From assembly GCF_009911795.1 (NCBI RefSeq), contig NZ_CP047898.1:2480001-2544000 (forward strand): a stretch of 64,000 nucleotides of DNA. The letters are read 5' to 3'. Source of the stretch: Pseudarthrobacter psychrotolerans (lineage in GTDB: Bacteria; Actinomycetota; Actinomycetes; Actinomycetales; Micrococcaceae). A program made the position numbers and the translations under genes. Below are positions 16,522 to 24,038 of this stretch, piece after piece (the stretch's first letter is position 1; each line of letters opens with the position of its first letter). The notes under the pieces were generated by a model, which was given only the letters and a program-made list of their open reading frames with translations, did not search any database and was not told the DNA's origin.

Positions 16522-17547
16522 ATGAATCGCTCAGCCAGCATCAAGGACGTCGCCAACCATGCCAGTGTTGCCGTGGGCACGGTCTCCAACGTCCTGAACT
16601 ACCCGGACCGGGTCTCGCAGCGGACCAAGGAACGTGTCCTGCGGGCCATCGAGGAGCTCGGCTTCGTGCGCAACGACGCCGCCCGCCAGCTGCGCGCCGG
16701 CCACAGCAGGACCATTGGGCTGATCGTGCTCGACGTTGGCAACCCCTTCTTCACGTCGGTGGTCCGTGCCGCCGAGGATGCCGCGGCGCTCCAGGGCAGC
16801 GCCGTACTAGTGGGCGACAGCGGCCACAACGCCAGCCGGGAATCCAACTACATCGACCTGTTCCAAGAGCAGCGGGTGCAGGGGCTGCTGATCTCGCCCG
16901 TGGGAGACGTCACCGCCCGCATCGACCAGCTCCGCGAGCGCGGTGTGCCCACCGTCCTGGTGGACCGGCTCGCCGATGAGAGCAAGTACAGCTCCGTCTC
17001 AGTGGACGACGACGCCGGCGGTTACCTCGCTGCCCGGCACCTGCTGGACACCGGCCGCCGTCGGCTCGCCTTTGTGGGCGGCCCCACCTCCATCCGTCAG
17101 GTAGCGGACCGGCTGCAGGGTGCGCAGCGCGCCGTGAAGGAGGAACCCGATGCCACTCTTGAGGTCCTTGATTCCGACGGCCAGACTGTGCTGGCCGGCC
17201 GGAGCGTGGGCAACATGCTGGTGGAGCGCGGGGACCTGCCGGACGGCATCTTCTGCGCCAACGACCTCCTGGCCCTGGGCGTGATGCAGTCCCTGACCAT
17301 GACCCACACCGTGCGGATTCCCGAGGACATCGCCCTGATCGGCTATGACGACATCGACTTCGCCGTCTCCGCCGTGGTCCCCCTCTCCTCCATCCGGCAG
17401 CCCACCGAGGCGCTGGGGCGCACAGCCATCGAGCTACTGGCCGAGGAACTCGAGTCCGACACTCCAAAGCACCGGGCCGTCATCTTCACCCCCGAACTGG
17501 TGGTCCGGCAGAGCACCGCCCCGGCGAAGGGATCCTCCGCCGGCTAG
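16522..17547 (+). CDS. LacI family transcriptional regulator, probable rhamnose regulator
   Basis: 341 residues. The N-terminal HTH is SIKDVANHASVAVGTVSNVLNYPDRVSQRT with the hinge helix around QLRAGHSRTIG, followed by a periplasmic-binding-protein-like sensor (LIVLDVGNPFFTSVV, GVPTVLVDR, IPEDIALIGYDDIDF). It is transcribed away from the rhamnose operon with a LacI-type inverted repeat between, so it most likely represses rhaM-rhaI-rhaEW-rhaB. Rhamnose or a phosphorylated derivative would be the effector. Similar sites further right suggest a wider regulon. Confidence 0.88.
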   Translation: MNRSASIKDVANHASVAVGTVSNVLNYPDRVSQRTKERVLRAIEELGFVRNDAARQLRAGHSRTIGLIVLDVGNPFFTSVVRAAEDAAALQGSAVLVGDSGHNASRESNYIDLFQEQRVQGLLISPVGDVTARIDQLRERGVPTVLVDRLADESKYSSVSVDDDAGGYLAARHLLDTGRRRLAFVGGPTSIRQVADRLQGAQRAVKEEPDATLEVLDSDGQTVLAGRSVGNMLVERGDLPDGIFCANDLLALGVMQSLTMTHTVRIPEDIALIGYDDIDFAVSAVVPLSSIRQPTEALGRTAIELLAEELESDTPKHRAVIFTPELVVRQSTAPAKGSSAG

Positions 17548-17697
17548 GGATCTCCGCTTCGAGCAGTTCTGGAGAAGGCTGTCAGCTAACGGCTCAGCTT
17601 GCCCCGGACGGGGGCGCCCGAGCTCCCGCAATTTTCCTCTTGCCAGTTGGTGCCAACGGTGGGACTCTGCTGGAAGAGCGAGAGGTCCGTGAGTCCC

Positions 17698-19092
17698 ATG
17701 GCACCAAGCACGGAGATCAACGGCGTTGCCGTCGATGAATTACAGACATCCTTTCGGGGCGACCTCGTCCGCCCGGCTGACGCTGGCTACGATGAGCACC
17801 GCAGGGTGTGGAACGGATCGATTGACCGCCGTCCCGCACTTATAGCCCGCTGCACCGGCGTCGCAGACGTGCGGGCCGCCATCCGGTTCGCCCGCTCGCA
17901 GAACCTGCGGGTCGCCGTGCGGGGAGGCGGTCACAGCTTCCCCGGGCTGTCAGTCTGCGACGACGGAATGCTCATCGATCTCGGGCCCATGAAGGGCATC
18001 CGCGTGGACCCCGAGGCGAGAACGGCACGTGTCCAGGCCGGCGTACTGCTGGGCGAACTCGACCGGGAAACGCAGGAGTTCGGGCTCGCCGTTCCGTCTG
18101 GAATCGTCACCCACACCGGAGTGGCGGGCCTGACCCTGGGCGGCGGCATCGGCTGGGTCATGCGCAAGCACGGACTCACCATCGACCAGCTGCTGTCTGT
18201 AGACGTGGTCACCGCCGACGGCGAGCTGGTCAAGGCAAGCGAGAACGAGAACGCCGACCTCTTCTGGGGCGTGCGGGGTGGCGGCGGGAACTTCGGCATC
18301 GTCACCGACTTCGAGTTCCGGCTTGTCTCTGTGGGCCCCTACGTTATGGCCGGGCCGGTCTTTTGGCCGATGGAGGACGCCCCGGAGGTGCTGCGGTTTT
18401 ACCGTGACTGGATCGCAGACTGCCCCGACGAGCTCATGACCATCGCCGTGCAGCGCAGGGCACCGGCGCTGCCGATCGTACCGCCCGAGCTGGTGGGCAA
18501 GCTCGTCCTTGCGGTCACCGCCTGCTACGCGGGCCCGGTTGAGGAGGGCGAACGGGTCCTGCGGCCGCTCAAGGAATTCGGTTCGCCCGTGCTCGACTTT
18601 TGCCGGCCAAAGCCGTTTCTGGAGCATCAGCGAACGTTCGATCCGTCCTTCCCGCACGGCTGGCATTACTACGTCAGGTCCTGTGACGTCGCAGCCCTCA
18701 GCGACGACGTCATCGACATCGTGGCCGAGCACGGCAGCCACATCACCTCGCCGGTCACCAGCGTCGCCCTGTGGCAGATGGGCGGCGCAGTGGGACGGAT
18801 CGATGATGAAGCCACGGCCTTCAATGGCCGCCAGGCCGGGTTCACGTTCAACATCAACGGCAACAGCAAGACCGCCGATGGCTTCGACGCCGAGCGGCAA
18901 TGGGCGCGTGACTACTGGTCTGCCCTCGCGCCCCACCACACCAGTGTCTACGTGAACTTCCTGATGGAAGAGGGCGAGGAACGGGTCAGGCAGGCCTATG
19001 GTGCCGCCAAGTACGACCGGCTCAAAGCTCTCAAGCGCAAGTACGATCCAACCAACTTCTTTAGCCTCAACCAGAACATCAGGCCTGACTGA
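17698..19092 (+). CDS. FAD-binding oxidoreductase, BBE (berberine bridge enzyme-like) family
   Basis: 464 residues from ATG 17698; GTG 17689 is an equally possible start, closer to AGAGG. The PCMH-type FAD domain is clear: VRGGGHSFPGLSV carries the usual flavin-linking histidine (H79), then GVAGLTLGGGIGWVMRKHGLT and GGGGNFGIVTDFEF. The C-terminal BBE motif is YVNFLMEE, then KYDRLKALKRKYDPTNFFSLNQNI. No cysteine stands in the GWVMRK segment, so single flavin attachment is likely. Such enzymes oxidise sugars, alcohols or natural products. It is isolated between two carbohydrate loci, with 150 nt of non-coding DNA before it; the substrate is unknown. Confidence 0.85.
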   Translation: MAPSTEINGVAVDELQTSFRGDLVRPADAGYDEHRRVWNGSIDRRPALIARCTGVADVRAAIRFARSQNLRVAVRGGGHSFPGLSVCDDGMLIDLGPMKGIRVDPEARTARVQAGVLLGELDRETQEFGLAVPSGIVTHTGVAGLTLGGGIGWVMRKHGLTIDQLLSVDVVTADGELVKASENENADLFWGVRGGGGNFGIVTDFEFRLVSVGPYVMAGPVFWPMEDAPEVLRFYRDWIADCPDELMTIAVQRRAPALPIVPPELVGKLVLAVTACYAGPVEEGERVLRPLKEFGSPVLDFCRPKPFLEHQRTFDPSFPHGWHYYVRSCDVAALSDDVIDIVAEHGSHITSPVTSVALWQMGGAVGRIDDEATAFNGRQAGFTFNINGNSKTADGFDAERQWARDYWSALAPHHTSVYVNFLMEEGEERVRQAYGAAKYDRLKALKRKYDPTNFFSLNQNIRPD

Positions 19093-19129
19093 CAGTGACC
19101 GGGTTGCGGGGACCAGTCGCCCCAGGGCC

Positions 19130-19800
19130 CTAGACCTTCTGCACTCTGAGATTCCTGTACGCGGCCTTCAGCGGTGCCATCTGGCGGAAGCCGATGCGGC
19201 CACCGCCCAGCACTTTCTCCGACGGGTCGCACCAGTCAAAAAGGGGCAACCCGTTGATGGCGAATGCGACTCGAGGCCCGTCCTTCACCACTTCCATCCG
19301 GTAGAAATCCACCGCATCCTCGGTGGGCGGCAGCGGATCCGCGCCCTGTGCCACCAGCTCAAAGCCGGCGCTTTTCCGCAGGTTGCAGGTACGGAAGGCC
19401 CGTTCGGACTCGTGCTTGTGCCGGAAATAGGAGACGTGCAGGGCGTCGATGTCGCCGGCGTGGTACTGCGGGTAGTAACCCGTCCGCGGTGCCAGGCCGG
19501 CCGAGAACAGGTCGCGGCCGCCATGACCCGCGGCCGCGAAGAACACCATGGCCAGGCCCGGCTCCGCGATGGGCAGGAACTCCCAGCTGATCCGGATGCC
19601 GTCCGGGAACTCCTCCGGGCACCAGAACGTCCAGTGCGCGTGGTCCCCGAACTCCTCATCGTCCAGCGCGCCGGACAGCTCAAGTGCACCGTTGTGGCTT
19701 CCCGTCCTCAGCGGCCCTTCCGCCACCCAGCCTGACACGTCCGCCGGGCCGGCGAGGGGTTGCTGTACAGCAGGCCGGCACTGGCTTGCGGCGCGCCCAC
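19130..19800 (-). CDS. DUF1961 (YesU-like) protein, split by a single-base frameshift
   Basis: The main frame gives SGWVAEGPL to the end (FRQMAPLKAAYRNLRVQKV), a concanavalin-like jelly-roll protein of the DUF1961/YesU family. Upstream, the adjacent frame reads GLLYSNP, which in this family is followed by LA-x-P-x-DV-x-GW. In the main frame exactly PLAGPADVSGW appears, so one base is missing in the GGGG run at 19756-19759. The repaired gene starts at GTG 19800, directly after the RhgT-like stop (TAGGTG), and has about 223 residues. YesU lies in the B. subtilis rhamnogalacturonan cluster; its exact activity is not established to my knowledge. Confidence 0.8.
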
Positions 19801-20530
19801 CTAGCCCCGCCCCGCCGTCGTGAGCCCCGCCGACGGAAGTCCCGCCGTCGTGCTGTCCGGGGAGCCCAACCGGCGCGGGCCGAAGCCGAGCCTCCCAAGC
19901 TGGGCGGCAACCTCTGCAGCCACGAGGGACGCCCCGCGCTGGGAGAAGTGCGTATTGTCCGCCAGCCCGGCCGGCCAGAACGCGTGCTCGCCCGGTCCGA
20001 AGTGGCAGAACAGGGACTGCGATTCCGCAACCCCCAGCTCCAGATACAGCGCACGCGTCCAGGCGTTAAGGTCGACGGCGGGCAGCTGCAGCTCGAGCGC
20101 GAGCTCCCGGACCACGTCGGGGTAGTCCTCCAGGCTGTCCTCCAGGACAGCGCCCGACGCCGGCCCGCCCAGGAAGTGCCGGCGCTCCACCGAGGTGCAG
20201 AGCACCGGCACAGCGCCCTGGTCACGGACCTCCGCCACCATGGTGCGCAGGTTGGCGACGTAGCCCGTCCGGGCCGCGAGGTGGACCTTCTTCTGGTCGT
20301 TGTGCCCGAACTGGATCAGGACAAGGTCGCCCTCCGCCGCGGTTTCCAGCAGCTCGTCCCCACAGCCCTTCCTCGCGGAAGGACTCCGTGCTGGCACCGC
20401 CCTTGGCGAAGTTGTGCACCGCGGCCCAGGAGTACACATGCCGCGGCAGGTGCGCTCCCCAGCCACTCATGGGGTACTCGTAAGTGGGGCAGTTGGCCAC
20501 CGTGGAATCTCCGGCGAGCAGGATTTTCAT
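19801..20530 (-). CDS. Rhamnogalacturonan acetylesterase-like SGNH hydrolase, frameshifted
   Basis: The first frame (ATG 20530) starts MKILLAGDSTVANCPTYEYP with block I GDST and runs to KGGASTESFREEGLW. The second frame takes over with DELLETAAEGDLVLIQFGHNDQKK (block III GHND) and ends past DNTHFSQRGA (block V D and H). The length of 730 nt is one above a multiple of three, fitting an extra base in the CCCC run at 20358-20361. Repaired length is about 242 residues, the size of RhgT/YesT. These enzymes deacetylate rhamnogalacturonan I fragments. No signal peptide is seen, so it acts inside the cell after import. Confidence 0.85.
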
Positions 20531-20580
20531 GCTGTTGCTTTCTGTTGGTTATCAGACACCTCAGGATGCGGCCGGGACCG

Positions 20581-21453
20581 TCAGCCCTTGACGGAGCCGA
20601 TGAGCATGCCTTTGGCGAAGTGTTTTTGCAGGAAGGGGTAGAAGATGAGGATGGGCAGGGTGGCGACGACGATGACGGCGAACTTGATGCCCTGCTCCGG
20701 TGGGATGTAGTTCGGGTCCACGTTGCCGGTTCCGAGGAGGTCGGAGGAGGCGGTGACCTGGCGCAGGTACATCTGCAGCGTCCATTTGGAGTTGTCGCTC
20801 AGGTAGAGCAGCGGTGACATGAAGTCGTTCCAGATGCCCACGGCGTAGAACAAGGCGAACGTGGCGAGCACCGGCTTGGAGAGCGGCAGCAGGATCCGCC
20901 AGAGGATCCCCACTTCGGTGGCGCCGTCCATCTTCGCCGATTCCTCCAGCTCGGCAGGGAGTTCCTGGAAGAAGTTCTTGATGATGATGAGGCTGAACGG
21001 GTTGATGGCCGCGGGCAAGATAAGCGCCCAGTACGAGTTGAGCAGGCCGAGGTCCTTGACGAGCAGGAAGGTGGGGATCATGCCGCCGGAGAAGACCATC
21101 GCGAAGACCACCAGGGACATGATGAGCTGGCGGCCACGGAGGTTCCGTTTGGCCAGCGGGTAGGCCATGGTGACGGTCAGGATCAGCTGGACCACGGTTC
21201 CGACGGCGGTGACCAGCACCGTGGTCACCAGGGCACGGATGAACGCGGGCGTGGAGAAGATGTATTCATAGGCGCCCAGACTGAACTGTTCGGGCCAGAC
21301 GAAGAAGGCCCGCCGGGTGATTTCCGCTTCGGTCGCGAAGGAGCCGGCGAAGACGTAGATGAAGGGCAGCAACGTGATGATGCCGATCAGGCTCAGGAAG
21401 ACGTAGTTGGCGGCGTCGAAGATCCGCCCGCCGGTGGTGTTGTGAATCTTCAT
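20581..21453 (-). CDS. Carbohydrate ABC transporter permease, LplC type
   Basis: 290 residues with six hydrophobic segments. The EAA loop, which docks the ATPase, is LEESAKMDGATEVGILWRILLPLSKPVLATF. The ending GIKFAVIVVATLPILIFYPFLQKHFAKGMLIGSVKG is typical of the LplC/YtcP group. The ATG at 21453 overlaps the lplB stop (TAATG). With lplB and the binding protein it forms an importer like those for oligo-uronides; the ATPase is not encoded here and is probably a shared MsmK-type protein. Confidence 0.9.
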   Translation of the reverse strand: MKIHNTTGGRIFDAANYVFLSLIGIITLLPFIYVFAGSFATEAEITRRAFFVWPEQFSLGAYEYIFSTPAFIRALVTTVLVTAVGTVVQLILTVTMAYPLAKRNLRGRQLIMSLVVFAMVFSGGMIPTFLLVKDLGLLNSYWALILPAAINPFSLIIIKNFFQELPAELEESAKMDGATEVGILWRILLPLSKPVLATFALFYAVGIWNDFMSPLLYLSDNSKWTLQMYLRQVTASSDLLGTGNVDPNYIPPEQGIKFAVIVVATLPILIFYPFLQKHFAKGMLIGSVKG

Positions 21454-22426
21454 TAGAACAGTCCGCTCTGGTTGAATCGCTTGGCCAGGGCGTTGGTGCC
21501 GAAGATCAGCACAATGCCCACCAGGGACTTGAAGAGACCCACGGCGGTGGAGTAGCTGTAGGCGCCCTGGGTGATGCCCACGAAGTACACGTAGGTGTCA
21601 AAGACCTCAGCTACCCCCGGTTCAGGGCGTTGGTCATGAGATAGATCTGCTCGAATCCGGTGTTGAGCATCTGCCCGATCGCCAGGATCAGCATCACGAT
21701 GATAGTGGAGCGGATCCCGGGCAGGGTGATATGCCAGACCCGGCGGAAACGGCCGGCGCCGTCGATGATCGCGGCCTCGTACTGGTCCTGGTCGACGGTG
21801 GCCAAGGCGGCGAGGAAGATGATGGTCCCCCAGCCGGTGTTCTTCCATATGTCCTGCAGCACAATGAGCGGCCGGAACCAGGCCGGGTCGGAGAGGAAGT
21901 CGATGTCCGTGCCCAGGACGTTGTTGATGAACAGGAACAGCGGCCCGAAGTCCAGGGCGAACAGCAGGAAGCTCAGCGACGCCACGATGGTCCAGGACAA
22001 AAAGTGTGGGATGTAGACGAGGGTCTGGACGGTGCGTTTGAGGATGGAGAGGCGGACCTCGTTCAGCAGCAGCGCCAGCACGATGGTCAGCGGGAACGCG
22101 ATGCCCAGGCTCAGGAACGCCAGGATCAGCGTGTTGCCCAGCAGCCGGCCGAAGTCCGGGTTGGAGAAGAAGTCCTGGAAGTGCTGGAACCCCACCCACG
22201 GGCTGGCGTTCACACCCAGGAACGGGACGTAATCCTTGAACGCGATGGATACCCCGTACATCGGGCCGTAGCGGAACACCGCGAAATACAGCACGCCAGG
22301 CAGCAACAGCAGGTACAGCCACTTGTAATGGGCGAAATGGACCGAAAACCTGCCGCGTTTCCGCGGAGCGGGAGCAGTGGACTGCACCCGCTCCGTGGAC
22401 TCGGTGTCAATGACAGGGGCTGACAT
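21453..22426 (-). CDS. Carbohydrate ABC transporter permease, LplB type, frameshifted
   Basis: From ATG 22426, which abuts the stop of the binding-protein gene (TAAATG), the frame runs to EQIYLMTNALN near 21620 and then hits a stop. The adjacent frame continues with PGVAEVFDTYVYFVGITQGAYSYSTAVGLFKS to NQSGLF. The span of 974 nt is one short of a multiple of three; a base is missing at the CCCCCGG run (21614-21620). Repaired length is about 324 residues, with KWLYLLLLPGVLYFAVFRYGPMYG at the N-terminus as in LplB. The EAA loop is EAAIIDGAGRFRRVWHITLPG. Confidence 0.88.
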
Positions 22427-23956
22427 TTACTTGCTGTCCTGCCAGAGCTTGTTGATCTCTTCCTGGACCTTGTCGCCGCCGCTGGTCTTCCACAGCTTGA
22501 TGGCGTCCTTCAGGCCCTGCTCATCGATCTGGCCGGCCAGGTATTTGATCCGGGCGTCCGCCACAATGTTGTCCAGCTGCGCACCCTTGGCCACATAGGT
22601 GGGCGACACGAAGGACGCGGCCGGGTTGTAGACGGCGCTCTTCAGGTCCTTCGCCATGACCTCTACGCGCTTGTCAAAGACTTCCTGCTCGTAGTCCGAG
22701 GCCTGCTTGATCGGGTAGAAGTTGTTTCCGGTGACGTTGGTGCCCAGCTGCGCGTAGCTCTTGATGTCGGTGGCCACAGCCTTGCCCTCGGGGGTTTCGG
22801 GCTTGATGGTGGCTGCCTTGCCGTCCTCGACGGCGAAGTTCACGCCTTCGATGCCGTTGTTGAAGAGCGTGGCGACGTCCTTGCCGTTCATGGTGTTCAG
22901 GAAGTCCAGGACGTTCTTGAGTTCAGCCTCGGTCCGGACGCTGGTCTTGGGAATGGCCAGGAAGCCGGAGTAACCGTCGGTCGGGTGCGCGTTGAGTTCG
23001 CCGTCCGGTCCCTTGAGGTTCCCGACGAACCCCACCTTGTTTTCGAAGTCGTTGGGGTTGGCCTGCTTGAACAGGTTGATGAGCACGCTGACGCGGGAGT
23101 CGACGTCGACGATGATGCCGCCCTTGCCGGTGAAGAACGGCTCGTTCCATTTGGTGCCGTCGAACGTGGCGAAGTCCGGGTTGATGAGCTTCTCGTCAAC
23201 CATCTTTTTGACGAAGCGGTTGGCTTCGAGGAACTCCTCGGTCTCGAAGCTCGGGATCAGCTTGCCGTCCTTTTCGGTCCACCGGTTACCGGCGCCGTAC
23301 CATTCTTCAATGATGTCGTAGGGGCTGTTGGAGCCCAGGGCGCCCCACTTGGGGATGGTGATGCCCCAGGTATCGTCCTGGCCGTTCCCGTCCGGGTCCT
23401 GCTCGGTGAATGCCTTGGCCACGTTGTAGAGATCCTCCGTGGTTTCAGGTGCCTTCAGGCCCAGCTTGTCCAGCCAGTCCTGGCGGAACATCACGGCTGC
23501 CCGCATGGGTCCGCGGGCCCGGAAGACGCCGTAGACCTTGCCGTTGACGCTGGCGTTGTTCTGCACTTCAGGGAAGGTGGTCTTCAGATTGGGATACGCG
23601 TCCAGCTTGTCAGTGAGGTCCCAGAAGGCGCCGGCCTCGGCGTTCTTGACGAACCCCGGCGACTTGCTCTGCACCACCAGGACCTGGGGGATCTCGGAGG
23701 AGGCCAGCGTGATGTTCATCTTGTCTTCGTAGGAGGCGTTCGGCGTCCAGGTGATGCTGACGTCCTTGCCCGTGAGTTCCTCCAATTTCTGCTGTACGGC
23801 TCCGTCAGGCGTGGGCGGCTGTGCCTCCAGGAACGGCGCCATGATGCTGATTTTGGTGGAATCCACGGCGGGGGTTTCACCGCCTCCGCATGCAGTCAGG
23901 GTCAGGGCCGTGGCAGTCACGACGGCGGCGGCCAGGCTGAGTTTTCGGGTGATCAT
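22427..23956 (-). CDS. Extracellular solute-binding lipoprotein, LplA type
   Basis: 509 residues. The signal peptide ends in the lipobox LTAC with lipid cysteine C23. The long family-1 binding-protein body (ISIMAPFLEAQPPTPDGAVQQKLEELTGKDVSITW) and the C-terminal KLWKTSGGDKVQEEINKLWQDS are typical of LplA/YtcQ-like proteins that feed LplB and LplC permeases. By neighbourhood the ligand should be a rhamnogalacturonan-derived oligosaccharide. It lies 82 nt after the YetA-like gene and is followed immediately by lplB. Confidence 0.9.
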   Translation of the reverse strand: MITRKLSLAAAVVTATALTLTACGGGETPAVDSTKISIMAPFLEAQPPTPDGAVQQKLEELTGKDVSITWTPNASYEDKMNITLASSEIPQVLVVQSKSPGFVKNAEAGAFWDLTDKLDAYPNLKTTFPEVQNNASVNGKVYGVFRARGPMRAAVMFRQDWLDKLGLKAPETTEDLYNVAKAFTEQDPDGNGQDDTWGITIPKWGALGSNSPYDIIEEWYGAGNRWTEKDGKLIPSFETEEFLEANRFVKKMVDEKLINPDFATFDGTKWNEPFFTGKGGIIVDVDSRVSVLINLFKQANPNDFENKVGFVGNLKGPDGELNAHPTDGYSGFLAIPKTSVRTEAELKNVLDFLNTMNGKDVATLFNNGIEGVNFAVEDGKAATIKPETPEGKAVATDIKSYAQLGTNVTGNNFYPIKQASDYEQEVFDKRVEVMAKDLKSAVYNPAASFVSPTYVAKGAQLDNIVADARIKYLAGQIDEQGLKDAIKLWKTSGGDKVQEEINKLWQDSK

Positions 23957-24038
23957 GTTTGTTCCTTTTCCACTTCTTCGGGGTTGGATCGGATAGTTCG
24001 GTTGGGCTGCAGCTCGTGCAGTCAGGTGGTGATGCGGG

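Noticed and set aside
17646..17657. GTTGGTGCCAAC, near-perfect palindrome before the BBE oxidoreductase
   Set aside because: Short and GC-typical, with no promoter elements around it; not strong enough to call an operator.
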